Source: Polytrichum commune
Taxonomy: Eukaryota; Streptophyta; Polytrichopsida; Polytrichales; Polytrichaceae
Reading direction: 5' to 3'
NCBI GenBank assembly: GCA_950295325.1
Contig: OX485807.1
Span: 44,484,440-44,548,439, forward strand
Length of the DNA: 64,000 nucleotides
The notes under the pieces were generated by a model that made no database searches, was not told where the DNA came from, and was given only the letters and a program-made list of their open reading frames with translations. This document shows positions 1 to 15,417 of the stretch, in pieces; position 1 is the stretch's first letter; every line of letters begins with the position of its first letter. Position numbers and translations under genes: made by a program.

Positions 1-1735
1 TAACTAATGCACTGTTTGCATACAAACATAAGAAATTAGTGTGTGCAACATGCATGAAGTCATTACACAAACTAATCTCTTCTTGAAGATTAACATTTTT
101 TTCTTTATCAAGATTTTATCCCACATGATTTTACTTGATGAAGTTTTTAACAAGGTTATCTTAGGTTGAGGAAGAGTGTTATGACTAATGATAATAATAG
201 CAACCAAGATATCACCTTCATAACAAAAAGGTTAGTAGTACTAGGACAAGAAGATCCAAGGTTGTAGGAAAAGTAGGTTGGGCCTCTTTGTAGATAGGGA
301 CAGGTAGTGTCACCTGACACTTTATTGATGCACTTTATTTTTACATAAGAGACCTCCTGCCCATCCCGGACATATGAGGAATTCTATCTACAATCTGTCT
401 ATAGCACTACCTTCATTCTTCATAACAACTATTATTTTTGCTGCAAAACTTAGAAAATAAAATGCAAACATTAGTTTTGGTCAATTGATTGTGAAATGTT
501 TAGCATTAAGAAGAGAAACGAGGGCTAGTGTATCTACACGCAGGAGGAAGAGGTCATTCCAATGAATATTTTTATGACGAAGAAGCGAGGGAGTGATGAA
601 ATATCACCACAGATGCAGGCTTTGGTCAATGGGACCTTAATAAAGGGTTGCATGCTTGATGGCAGGGTTGTAGTGAACGTCAAAGTTGCTTATGAATTGG
701 CTTGATATGAGTTGAACCCTATTTGCATTAGTATAAACTAGTTATTGATGCACGTTAATACATGCATGCAAATATGATATATTATTGTAGTTTAGATTTT
801 GGTTACGAACAAACCTAGGAAAATGCTCAGGGAAGACTTGAAATGCAACTTTAGTATCATCTAGGTGTCTCAAATAAGTTTTATTAGGGGAAACATAAGG
901 TTATTTCATATTATTCTAGGTTTGAAGTGACCATTAGATGAAGATGTAAGGAATAAAGGTTTCAAAATCTTTCAATGCCGGTACATACAATTGTGAAGGT
1001 CGTTCACCTCACTCTAATTTTTCCAAGCAATAATTTGGCATTGAGTTCATTTTAATTGGACCAAGTGCGGTGCACAAACATAGGCACAACCATATTCAAT
1101 TGTCTTGCATAAAGTGACCCATTTTTGTCTCTTTACCAAAGCCAAAGGCACTTTGGCGTTGTCTGTGGTTTCATGTTAATTTAACCTAATTAATTTAACT
1201 TCAAATGTCCGTATAAATACTATGTCAATATCCTCCATAATTCTTTGATTAATCATGAATTTAGTTACACGTTCGGTGTCTCCTCAATCATGTTGCAAAA
1301 GGTGAGAAATAGACCAGGTCCTTTCAGTTTTACTCCTCGTAGTCAATGGTCACAATGTATTGCCCCTTCGGCTTTATCTTGAGGTCTACCAAAGGTTAGA
1401 AACCAAGAACCTCTATGGCACGAGCCTATTGAGCCAATTGCCTTTTCACACTCGAAAATACTTATATTTCAATTCCCCTCTTCTTCAATGCAAACTACTT
1501 TCCACATATTACAATGACATTGGAAGAATTAACCATAGAGAAAAGGCTTTTGCAGAGTATGTAATCTACATACAACCTTAAAGTAATTTGCACACTTGGC
1601 CTACTTTTCAAGTTGATCTTTACTAGTTCTAGGACCAAGAGAATATTACTTGCAGTAGGTAGGCCTTATGTGGCCTCTCCTCTTAATTTATTAACCACTT
1701 GACTATTCTAAGTTCACTTGTATAACACAACTAGA
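1..1735. other. intergenic, no gene seen
   Basis: AT-rich DNA with frequent stops in all frames. The open frames are short and share nothing with known protein families that I recognise. No RNA gene or clear terminal repeat was seen. Confidence 0.6.
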
Positions 1736-1739
1736 ACTA

Positions 1740-1965
1740 CTTGATTGTCACTATCTAAAGAGAAAGATAATCTCCACTTTGACATCTTTTGACTTTTGCA
1801 TCCCAACGACCAATTTGAATTCAAACTGACAAACTATATGATACACAATAGATAACAGGGATGAGAAAATGCCCAATATGATCCAACAGTCAAAATTGCA
1901 TGCCAAGTTGGAAAGTCAATAATAGGGCAACATATCTTACAAATAAATCATTGAACAAATAGACT
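1740..1965 (+). repeat. dispersed repeat, third-type 3' half
   Basis: The stretch follows the same order of words as 33655-33990 and 60165-60510: an aaagagaa-like block, 'ctccactttg', 'acttttgcatc', an imperfect middle, then 'gggcaacatatcttac'. Divergence is high. It looks like the 3' half of a short non-autonomous element whose relatives lie throughout the window. Confidence 0.5.
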
Positions 1966-1994
1966 TAGCAAATATCAAAACATACACAATTTCT

Positions 1995-2545
1995 TCCAAC
2001 ACAAAAGACGTTCAAACTCATCACATATTTACCTCAAAAATATCCAACCATACAATAATAACGCCTCCAAATTCTTTCCATATTCACCTCAAAGATATCC
2101 TATCATACAAAGATAACGCCTCCGATTTCTCACCATCCCAATTTCTTCAAACAAGTCAACCACCCCAAACCTTCCGGTATTTTCCTCAATGATTTGCATC
2201 CACGGAAGATAATTCCTTGAAAGTGCATATTCAAGATGGAAACTCCTCCAGGGCCTCGCAGTCCCCCATGTACAATTTCTTAAAACAAATCAACCCCCTC
2301 AAAACCTTCCGGTATTTTCCTCAAAGATTTGCATCCACAGAATGATAGTTTCTCCAAAGCCTTGAGAGTGAATATCCCGGAAGGAAACTCCTCCAAAGCC
2401 TCACAATCGTACATGAACAATTTCTTCAAACAAGTCCCCCCCCCCCCCCTCCAACCTTTTGGTATTTTCCTCAAAGATTTGCATCCATGGAAGGATAATT
2501 CCTCCAAAGCCTTGAGAGCGCATATCCTAGAAGGAAACTTTGTAC
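1995..2545 (-). pseudogene. NLR leucine-rich-repeat relic
   Basis: Read on the minus strand, the segment encodes repeated LRR units of the plant TIR/CC-NBS-LRR kind, with words such as GCKSLRKIPEGF, CLKKLFMYDCEALEEFPSGI and TLKALEKLSF. Three copies of a roughly 144-base unit (two LRRs each) are recognisable from 2130 to 2545, with more decayed ones back to about 1995. Only 75 codons stay open (2280-2507). A run of C at about 2439-2451 sits where one repeat should continue and reads as a run of glycines. No NB-ARC or TIR part is nearby. This is a degraded fragment of an immune-receptor LRR domain, not a working gene. Confidence 0.7.
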
Positions 2546-2554
2546 AATTTCTTC

Positions 2555-2730
2555 AAACAATTACACTCAATGGCCATGAGAATCTTGACTTTGATAATGA
2601 ACAAGATTTTCACACAAAATCTGTAAAACAACAAGGAAAGTGGCTATGGCCTCACCGATTTGGATTTGCTAATCATCTTGTACTACATAAATCGCATGTT
2701 TCATATATATTAGGAGAAGTGGACTAGTAG
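2555..2730 (+). repeat. dispersed repeat, 3' end piece
   Basis: It carries the pattern 'gagaatcttgactttgata' followed by 'tttgctaatcatcttgtact' and 'tgtttcatat...aggagaagtgg'. The same order appears at 12225-12560, 50295-50650 and, reversed, at 58770-59130. Confidence 0.6.
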
Positions 2731-2965
2731 GGAGTTATCATATACGAGCGTACCTCTCATTCATCATGTAGAAACACCTTGAAATAGTATGCAACTTGGA
2801 GGCTATTTTTTAGAGTTGATTTGACACCAAAATTAGCTCTAAATACCCCGACTTATTCTACTCAATGCCACTTGAGATGAATCGGCGACAAACCTATAGG
2901 GGGTTCAAGTTTTAATGTTGGATGGTTGAGAGGTATGCTTGTATATGATAATTCCCTCTCTCCAT
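2731..2965. mobile_element. short TIR element (MITE-like)
   Basis: The left end 'agggagttatcatatac' and, inverted, the right end 'gtatatgataattccct' match. The match runs on through 'cgtacctctcattcatc' against 'ggttgagaggtatgc', giving imperfect terminal inverted repeats of roughly 45 bp around about 140 bp. A longer relative lies at 54085-54775, and single ends occur near 49290 and 51545-51610. I see no clear target-site duplication. Confidence 0.6.
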
Positions 2966-2984
2966 GACCCGTAGATGGGAGTTA

Positions 2985-3370
2985 AGTGGCTTGCTTTCTT
3001 AATCAAACCCCTTGATTTGATTGGTACGTGGTTTGGTGAGGATCAAAGAGCAAACACCATAAAAGACAATGTGTTTGAAAGAGAATAGGCTACATCTTCA
3101 GATATTAATAACCACTCTACACTTGATTATGAACATATCTAGGAGGATCTACATATCTAACTAAGAAATCAACAAACGTGCACTTCTGATAACCATAACT
3201 AAATCAAGGACGTCCAATGTTCAATCCGTTTTTTTTCTTCCAGATGTCCCATCATATATTTGCTAATGCAGCATGAGTTTCGTTGTGTAAATCTAATCAG
3301 TAGAAGTTGGAGAACATGAACAACGAACCAAATAACACCCACATACCTCAATTTAGGTGGGTGTAAGACA
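2985..3370 (-). mobile_element. dispersed TIR element, reverse copy
   Basis: Reversed, it aligns with 55728-56075 and 55129-55498. Shared blocks include 'tggtttggtgaggatcaaag', 'agaaatcaacaaacgtgcac', 'gataaccataactaaatca', and the end 'aaataacacccacatacc'. It ends about 200 bp upstream of the cyclophilin start codon, so it lies in or next to that promoter. Confidence 0.65.
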
Positions 3371-3573
3371 CGTGTCTCAAAAGTATTTGCTCATAGAGGA
3401 AGGTCGCAAATAAATTTCCTACCTACCAGATGACAGCAGTAGGCAGGCTTAGTTTCCTACCTACCATCTCTCAGATTCTGCTCTGAACCCCAAAACCCCC
3501 GCTCTCGAAGGTTTAAGCCCCTTATTCAAACTCTCAGAAGCAGGAGGAGAAATTCAACTTATCATCCTGTACA

Positions 3574-6789
<3,216 letters not shown>

Positions 6790-8032
6790 ATCAGTGTATA
6801 GTTAGGTGCACAGTGGCTTGTGTGTAATGCAAACAAGCAGCTTGGGCAGAAGTTTTGACTCAAATGTTGCAATGGGCTTGGACTCAAATGGAAGTAAAAT
6901 TTACTTCAAACAATGACTCCACACCACCTTGGTGTAGGAGCAATGAATTGTATGATGAAGAGTGCCTTAGGGTGCATTTCGGTCTGCACATGATGTGCCA
7001 GTTTTGTACTTGGGGATTGCAATTCACAGTTTGGTGTCCAGGGCCTTTTTGCATCATGGAGTTGGAAGGGACGAACTTTTGTTAGCATGCAGAAAGGAGG
7101 TGGTCTCACGTGGAGGGTGTCTCAATGTTGTTGGTATCTCACTTTCATTTTGTGCATGGCTGATATTTTAACATTGATAATTCAAATGAGGATTTGGGAG
7201 TGTGGTAGCTCTGTTGTGGCGATTTGACAACTCTGATTTTTGTAAGTCCGAAGCCTTCAAGCATTTCCTTGTCCTTCAACTAAGAGATCAGAAACTACAA
7301 CTCAATATCAATGAATCCATCAGGCAATAAGGGCACCCCATGTGAGATGGGAGTTTTTTAAATGGGGGCATGAGAAACGATTAATCATTTGAACCAAGGG
7401 GTGGAAGTGCCACTTGAAGGTGAACTTGAACCGACATGTGAATAGCTGTCAGTAGCAAGTAGGAAAGTAGACTACAAACTTATAAATGCTTGAAAGGAAT
7501 GGACAGTGGTTGAGTGGACTCATATAAGAGAGCACCCTTCAAGTGGACTTCTCCTTTGCATTTCTGCAATCACAATATTGCATTTGAGTCATGTGGCTAG
7601 AAACGCCTCACTTTTGTCATGGCATAAATCTCTTGTTTATAATTTTTTGTTCATTTGATTTTTTCCTCCCTTTTGCAAAGTCATTTGGCATGGAAGAGGG
7701 ATACTAGTGCTAAGGAATCAAGTCTTGATAGAAATCCAAGAAACGAATAATATATCACTCGATTATGTCACCGATTTCTATTCCTCGTGATACAAGAGGA
7801 CACAAAATATGAACCCAATGTACGTAGCCACATAGACAGGGGTGCTAAAATCTATTCAACTTGTAGATTCCGGAGAAAGGAGACGAGTGCGAGAGAGAAA
7901 CGAGCGAAGGAATGAGCCTCATCCTCATGGAGGCAGGGTGGTTAAATCTACTAGATATGTAGATTCTGGAGGGAACTGACGAGTTCTCTCTCGCTCCAAG
8001 AGACTGCGACACCATTGGAATTTTTGATAGAG
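6790..8032. other. intergenic between cyclophilin and RsgA
   Basis: No gene seen. About 6790-7200 is probably the cyclophilin 3' untranslated region and flank. At 7845-7985, just before the RsgA start, a segment of about 50 bases recurs imperfectly: 'tctattcaacttgtagattc' and 'tctactagatatgtagattc', each followed by a purine-rich 'ggag...gacgag' stretch. This is a small duplication in the likely leader. Confidence 0.5.
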
Positions 8033-11000
8033 ATGGCGATGGCGCAGGGCGCCGCTCTCTGCTGCTGTCCCTGCAAGGAAGTCTCATTCGCAACATGGCA
8101 AGGCAAGAAACAAGCCTCGGCGACACCGAGCTCGAAATCAAAATTTGTGCTACAGATACGCGCAGCTCGGAAGAACCAGACAGGGACAAGGCACCAGCAA
8201 ACGAAGAGGTGGAAAACAGACGAGTCGGCCAAGAAAATTGGCCACGCGGGAATTGAGAAGTACCGCAGCTCATTCGACGACACAGACAGCGGGTCAGCAG
8301 AAGGTCTATTACTGCGAGAAGACCAAGCCGTGGGACAAGTGGTAGCCGCACAGGCCAATTTCATGCGCATCTTCATCGAGCGCACATGGAACAATGAACA
8401 CATGGCAGGGAGCCCAGAGTTTCAAAACCCGAACCAGAACCCTCGGGAGGACGGAGTGGAGCAATTGAGCACGAGTTTAAATGCGTGGGAGGTGAGCAGT
8501 GGAGTGAAGGCGGGCACGGAGCTGTTGTGTGTGGTGAGAGCGCTGTTGAAGAAGATTAAGCGGCGGGTGCTTGTAGGAGACAGGGTTTTGGTTTCTGGAA
8601 TTGATTGGACGGACCGACGTGGCATGGTGGAGGATGTGTTAGATAGGAGGTCTGAGATTGCAGAGCCACCTGTGGCGAATGTGGAGCATTTGCTTGTTAT
8701 TTTTGCCTTGGACCGACCTAAATTGGAGCCTATTGCTTTGAGCCGGTTCCTTGTTGAAGCGGAGTCCACGGGGATCCCTTTCACGTTGATTTTGAATAAG
8801 GCGGATTTGGTGCAACAACAGGTACATCATCATCAATTTCTCAAACATTTGAAATCCCCTTATGTTGCCTCCAATTTTGAAATCAAATCATTCTCTTCAG
8901 AGGATTGACTATGATGTTAGCTGATGCGTTAAGTTACCTGTCACGAGAAGTCGGGCAACAATCTTGCATCCACCAGAAACTACATCTTCATGCAATTTGT
9001 AGGAAAGTAATGTGAATGTGGAGTCATCTTTGCCTTGGGACCGATGTAAATTGGAGCCTTTAGCATTGAGTCGGTTCCTCGTAGAAGCGGAACCCACCGG
9101 CATCTCTTTCACCTTGATTCTTAATAAGGCGGATTTTTGTTGCAACAACAGGTACTTTATCATCAATTTCTTAAACATTGTAAACCTTCACAGTGGATTT
9201 GAATTCCCCTCATGTTGGTTCAAACTTGGAATCATTTTATCAGCCGACGTAAGTTGCATATTACGACCAGCCGGAGAGGGGTTGCAGAATTTCACTATCT
9301 AGAAACCAGATTTTCATGCAAATGTTGGGAAGTATTGTGAATGTGGTTGCGAGTGCGGAGCATTTGCTCGTCATTCTTTTGCCTTGGACCGACCTAAATT
9401 GGAGCCTATAGTTTTGAGCCGGTTCCTTGTAGAAGCAGAATCCATCGGCATCCCTGTCACCTTTATTTTTAATAAGGCAGATTTGGTGCAAGAACACATA
9501 CATCTATTTTTTGAACGGTGTAAACATTTCATCAGCACCACTATGTAACTCTTCAGAGTGAAGAGTTCCCCAGTTGAAACTCAATAATTCTCTCCAGCGG
9601 ATAGATCATGTTGTGAGCATATCACGAGCAGTCGTAGAGGGTTGCAGAACCTTTTTATTCAGAAACCAGATTTTCATGCAATTGTAATTATGAATTGTAG
9701 CGGTGAATATCAGGCAACGGCGGACCTATACTTTCTATCTGATTGCTTGGGGTAAATCTACTTGGCTTAAAATAGTGCACCTAAAGTACTGCAATGGTGG
9801 TGTTGAATCACACAAATGTCACAAATCTCACACATGGTGGTGTTGAATTACACAATTCGATTTCAGTTAACTTTTCATAGTACTTCATGTGGGAGCAACA
9901 AGTCAGTTTCTCAAATCATTTATGATGTTGCTGATGTATCATCATCGCAATGTACCACAAATTTCAACTGCTTAGTATCTGTTTCCCCATTGTTGGGTGA
10001 GGATTCCAGAGATGGTGGTGCTGATACTAAAGAAACTTGCTGACAAGTGGCTCATTGATAAATGCACAGGACATCGATGAATGGAAGGAGAAGCTTGCAA
10101 GCTGGGGATACAACCCCATTATGTGTAGTGTAGATGCTCAAATAGGGTTAGCTCCAATTATGGAACTTCTGGAAGAGAAGATATCCGTGGTAGTGGGGCC
10201 AAGTGGAGTCGGCAAGTCAAGTCTTATTAATGCTTTGCGAGATGTGGCTGGTGTTGACTTGTGGCGTGAAAATGAAGCAATGCAGAGATTAGAAACTTTG
10301 GCATCTAAGGAAGATGGTGATGTCATCATACCACAGGTTTGTGTTCTATTTCCATCTTATGACCTTTTAAAAAAAGAAGTGGGGCAAATATGTTTGCTTA
10401 ACAAAAATTGCACGTCAGGTTGAGATGCTCAATGAGGATAGACATTTCTCTGTGTGAATGTCCATCAAGTATTTAACCTTTAACAAGAGTCAGTAGGTGC
10501 AGAGCAGGGCATAAAATTTATCAGAGGATAGCACATTTGCATACTCTGTGTGATGAACTGTGTGATTGACACATCCTGTTTTGTACCATCAGGTACCTGA
10601 TGAATATGAAAGATTTGAAGCACTTCAAGTGAGTGAGGTTTCCTCAAGGTCCGGCAAAGGAAGGCATACAACACGCCATGTGTCACTTCTGCGTCTACCT
10701 GGTTCAGGTGGATTACTTGCTGACACACCAGGCTTTAGCCAACCTAGCTTGAACAGGGTCACAAGTGTTTCCTTGGGAGACCTTTTTCCAGAGGTACATC
10801 TTCCTCTCTTAATCTTCTAGCACTCATCCTTGCGTGTTCTAGACAATAATGGTTCTCAGGATTTCTGCCAAGTGATCCAATTTTCCCAAAGCTGCCCAAA
10901 CTCTCTTCTGTTTGTGCACTTAGCTGCAAGGTTTTGCAAACAGTGCCATCTTTTATATCCTTTTTGATTAGAGAAGTCAGCGGCCTTGTATATTGGACAT

Positions 11001-12845
11001 GTCACGCTCTGGTGTCTGCATGATCAATTTTCCACGAGTGAGTTGTCTGAAGTATGACGTCTTAGTAGTCATTAACTTCATCCGCAGAGAATCTTGATAA
11101 CAGTAGCTTGGGCTCGGTTGGTTATGCATTGATTTAATGTAGGCTTTTTGAAGTGTTTTGATTCTAGTATCTATCAATTAATCAATCTTATATTTAGCAT
11201 GTTAGGGTCACTTTATACTATGGACAAGGTCCGTGACCATGGAATTGTGAGGGCCCTTGAAACTCATCCAAAGGCTGTACTATTGAAAATTGAAGTTGAA
11301 TATTGTGAGGTCACGGGCCTTCAAGTGTAGTGTAAAGACGTACACAGCATGGCTCCCAACCAAATGCTACTTCCTTACCATCCCATTTATGTGGGCCATT
11401 CATCACAATAAGTGAAAATAAATCAAGGGGTGTAAGATTTTGAAGCGTCAGGGTTTTGTGTTAGGCCCATCTCTTTGAGGTGGCTTGACGCAAAACCTGT
11501 TAGACTATGAAACATTATCCATTGTATGCGATGTAGGATTCCATGTAGGATTCCAAGTAGGTATTCCATCCATTCAAACTTCCTAGGTCCCTTAGGCCCT
11601 CGACCTCTTGTATAAAGTGAAGTGGGATGTCCTCAAGCATTTTCCACCAATGAGAGAGTATAGATTCTAATGAGCACGGGCCCTCAAGCCCTAGTGTGAA
11701 ATGCCTTGTAATATCTATGAAAAACATCTACTTTAGCGAATTAGGAATCACCTTGTACTCATTTGACAGCTTGTGGTTGGCAGGTAAGGACAAGGATTGC
11801 TGGAAGTGAGACAGGAGGATGCTTGTTTGCAAACTGTTTGCATGTGGGGGAGCCTTCATGTGCAGTGGGCAGTGATTGGGATCGATACCCTCACTACCTG
11901 GGACTGCTTGATGAGGTCCGAAAGAGGGAGGAAGTGGAGAAAAGAGTGCTTGGAACCAAACGAGAAAGCGATATCAGGTAGTTTTGTGTTCCCTCCATAA
12001 GTAGTCACTGACATGATAGAACACCTTCATATAGGGTTGTGGCCCTTCCTTCCATTTGGTTCACATATGATCTGCAAGATCAGTTTTTTACACAAATCAT
12101 TTGTATCAAAGTGAAATGAGACATTATCAACAAGACTTTAGAGTACTGGGTCCCTAAATCCTTCCAAAGTTCACAATGTAGGTTGGAGGGTTGTGTAGAA
12201 GGAAAGTCCAAGGTAGACATGCCTAATTCAGTTAATTATACTATGTGGATACTTACATTTGAGTGGTATGTGGTTAGGTGTGGCTCCAAGAAGAGATACC
12301 AAAATAACATGTGTTTAAAAAGGATTGGATTACATGCTCAAAATATAAAAACCATTTCTAGGTTCATTTTTCATCATAATTGGGGGAGCCTGTATGACCA
12401 TTTAATGAGCGCGAGAAGCTTCACTTCAATAATGAATAAGATATTCATATGAGCTCTGAAAATGGAGGCAGCCTCAATTTAGAATTGCTAACCATTTTGT
12501 ACTAATCGTGTGTTTCATATCCCAGGAGAAATGGGGTAGGGGGATAAAAAATAAACCATTGAAGACCCATCTATCTGAGTGGTCCAGGATTGAAGTCAGC
12601 TGGAACTAGAGATTTCTAAAAAAATCATTGTTTTTGAAATTTTAGAATTTTCTGTGCTGATTTTGATGTGTATCTTGAGCAGATACAAGATGGGGGCAGC
12701 GGGTGTGAAGCAGGCAGAGCCACGGCTTCAACCAAAGCGGCATCGACGTGAATCACGCAAGACTGTACGACAGTCACTCGATGAAAAGCTATGGGAGAAG
12801 ATGCAAGAACAAGCTGAAGTGGACGATGTAATTAGAGAATCTTGA
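8033..12845 (+). CDS. RSGA: RsgA/YjeQ-type circularly permuted GTPase, organellar small-subunit assembly factor
   Basis: GTPase that in bacteria and organelles checks late 30S ribosome assembly. Exons are 8033-8821, 10070-10336, 10593-10793, 11784-11977 and 12683-12845, giving 537 residues with all phases consistent. Order along the protein: a Cys/Ser/Lys-rich N-terminus likely to be a plastid or mitochondrial targeting peptide; an OB-fold at about 100-215; the G4 motif NKAD near residues 257-260; then the P-loop GPSGVGKSS at 306-314; G3 DTPG at 396-399; and the RsgA zinc site Cys432, Cys437, His439, Cys445. G4 before G1 is the family's circular permutation. GRHTTRHVSL is the family's switch region. 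The Lys/Arg-rich tail KQAEPRLQPKRHRRESRK matches plant homologues. The ATG at 8033 is the first in this open frame. Introns 1, 3 and 4 carry repeats described separately. Confidence 0.93.
8660..9695 (+). repeat. triplicated end of RsgA exon 1 with flanking intron
   Basis: A unit of about 340 bp occurs three times. Each starts near 'aatgtggagcatttgct', runs through a copy of the exon end (LSRFLVEAE...ILNKAD), and closes with 'cagaaac...ttcatgcaa'. The first unit contains the true exon end and donor at 8821/8822. The second (about 9008-9335) keeps a donor-like 'aacaacaggtac' but an extra T shifts the frame. The third (about 9340-9695) has lost the donor ('gaacacatac'). Copies 2 and 3 therefore sit in intron 1 as decayed exon pieces. 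Confidence 0.85.
11200..11760 (+). repeat. dispersed repeat in RsgA intron 3
   Basis: Its word order matches 30430-30960: 'gggcccttgaaactcatcca', 'gggccttcaagtgtagtg', a 'taacgcaa/tgacgcaa' block with 'cattatccatt', and 'gggccctcaagccctagtg'. It has no coding content. It is probably a relic of a transposon inserted into the intron. Confidence 0.55.
12225..12560 (+). mobile_element. dispersed short element in RsgA intron 4
   Basis: This is a near-complete copy of the family that begins 'ttgagtggtatgtggttagg', continues 'acatgctcaaaatata', 'aatgaataagatattcat', and ends 'tgtttcatatcccaggagaa'. Sister copies are at 50295-50650 (+) and 58770-59130 (-). Confidence 0.65.
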
Positions 12846-15417
12846 CATGTAACTTATTTGTCCAGAACTTCCCTTTGAGCTGCATGTAAATTCATCCTTG
12901 ATAGAGCAGGTTTTTCTCCTGCCTGCATTTGATTAAAATTGCTTAATGTCCACTAGTTTGTCCCTCAACGGTGTACCATACTCCATTGCCTATTGTTATG
13001 AACAGGCAGAAAATTAAGAATCCATGAGCCAAAAATTTCAGTAGCTTTTCTTGAAAGCACAGATCATCTTGTAGCATACTGATTTGAAGGAATATCAACA
13101 AAAATTGTAGTTCTCATTTGGCAATGCCACACCATGTTTCAATAGCCAGTGATCATTTCCTCAAGTTGTATGTTGAAATATTTTGCCATACAAGAGATCA
13201 GCAGCGAGAGTGTGAGACAAATTAGGGCAAGTATATGTATGTAATATGTACCTGTGTAAGGTACGTGGCCCCATTGTGGGCACCTCCAACTTCACAAAGT
13301 AAGAGCAAACAAACTCTTACTTTTAATGGAAATTTGATACTTTCATTTGATGGGGTCAATCTATTCCTTTCTTAATTGAACTCACTAGAACATCGTATCA
13401 ATTGGGTGTAATGCCATAACTATCTGCACAGATTATTGTAAGAGAGTGGGTTATTCTTTGCATTTACAGGGTATTATAAATTCTTACCTTCACCACCTAT
13501 TTGTGTAATGTTATTACGAACTGATATCCTTAATATTTATTAGTAGCACAGTGTTACCCACAGTATTCACTACCATCATTGTACTAAATAGGTGATATAG
13601 AGATTGACATATGATATCTGATATCTTGAAAATGCTAAGCGTTTCCAAGCTGCTTTAGTTTTTATTACATATAAAAGATGCACTGGGTGCATGGACCTCA
13701 CATTATATGCGCCACAGGAGGTAAGAGAGGGTAAGTGGTGCAGGATAAAGCATCCACCGCTAGCTATGTAATTGATTCATGACTTAATATGTTAACGTTA
13801 TGCGTCTCATGTTATTGATCTTCAATGACATGTACAAAGAACATAACTTACATGTATCCATGGTTTTGAACACCAATCACAAATACTCATGTTATTGAAT
13901 GCTAGTTACATGTAGCAAGACATGGAACCTATTCCAGATCCGCTACAAGCTTCATCAACCTCTTGCTCTTCTTATGTTTTGGAGTGTATGGAGAATTGAA
14001 GAAGTGCACATTTCTAGCCTCGGGTGCAATGGTTTTTTTATCTCGGCATCAACATGCTTGATATTCTGCAAGGTTGGTGTACAAGTGGCACATGGTTAAG
14101 TAGATTTGATGAAATCCTTGCTCACGTGTTTTTGGTAGGGGCTTCCTTGCTCAGTTCCTAACTGATTGGTTGTGTGACCAACATATTCAGCCACAATGCC
14201 TTGCAATGACATAATTCTCCGTGTGGTAAACCGTGTATTGAAATTGCATACATGGTTGCTTCATGTAGAGAAGTATATGAAACTTGGACTGATGGATTTG
14301 CCACTCATTGATATGTAAATCTAATACCATTGTGGCCCAAGCATATGTGATGGGAGGTGCATATCAGGGCTCAATCGATGCCAGCCAATGCCCCTGAACA
14401 CGACCCATATATTTTGTAGGTTTCAAAAACCAACTCTTAGCTCCTAGATTTGGATTGAAAATCTCATATCTATTTTCAAACTCATGTGACTTTTTGGTAG
14501 GAACACATGTATGTAATTGAGATCAACCCATTCATGTTGTGACATTACATGATTGGTATACCGGAAGATGGTCATGTTTGTATATGTGCGTGTTAGTAGT
14601 TAAATTTCTTTTTAGCAGGTTAATTAGATCATTGCGAAATTAATTCAAATTTAAATCGAGCTCTACAATGAGGTTGGGAAAGGCATGCTTTGACATTCAT
14701 AGTTTATTGGCTCCGTCCGGTTAGAGGCAAAGACTATGTGATCACTTTGGCCCAAGATGATGCTTAAGAATGAACGTAGTGGGTGGATGAGAATAACATC
14801 ATTGGATGATTTTTTTTTGAGTTTTCATTGTTATAATACACTGTACATAACTTGTGGATCAAGTCATTGTTGATTTATGTTAGGTTTGTTGTGATTGTAC
14901 TTCATCAATTTTATTTAAATGACACAACAATTCTCAAAATGAGCTATATATTTAATTCAAACTACAATAACTACTCTCAACCTACTTCAAAATGACATCT
15001 TTATAGTATTATAATAGAAAATATATTTATTCAATTTATGTACTTAAAATGTTAAAATAGCAAATATGATAACTTCTAATATTTTATATCTATTATTATT
15101 CATGGCAACACCATCTTGTTGTTCATTCACAAGAATCTGGGTGGTGGGGCCCTTTAGCGCATATAGCGTCTACGGTGGAGGTACTCTGGAGAGGTTTAAA
15201 CTCCACGCCGGTAAAGCCCACACGGGACCAACGAGGAAATGTGGATGAGAAGTAGATACATCCATGCGGAAGCCTCAGGGTGTAGGGTTTCATCTAAGTA
15301 GGGTTTTAGCCTTGAGAGCGAGAGAGATCGACAAACAGCAAGAGGGAAAGATTTTGTTGTTGTTGCAGCAGATTGTTGTGTTACGAGAAATTGCAAGCTT
15401 TGTTGCAAGGATTCGGG
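12846..15417. other. intergenic between RsgA and the helicase
   Basis: About 2.6 kb with no gene that I can support. It is AT-rich, most so at 14800-15080. The last 150 bases before 15418 become GC-richer and probably hold the helicase promoter and leader. Confidence 0.55.

Noticed and set aside
2329-2727. 132-codon plus-strand frame over the LRR relic
   Set aside because: The minus strand shows the LRR consensus; the plus frame is its complement running on into a dispersed repeat.
9012-9302. Plus-strand frame with an NKAD motif as a separate GTPase exon
   Set aside because: It is a frameshifted duplicate of the end of RsgA exon 1. The correct exon joins in phase from 8821 to 10070 and gives the family sequence without it.
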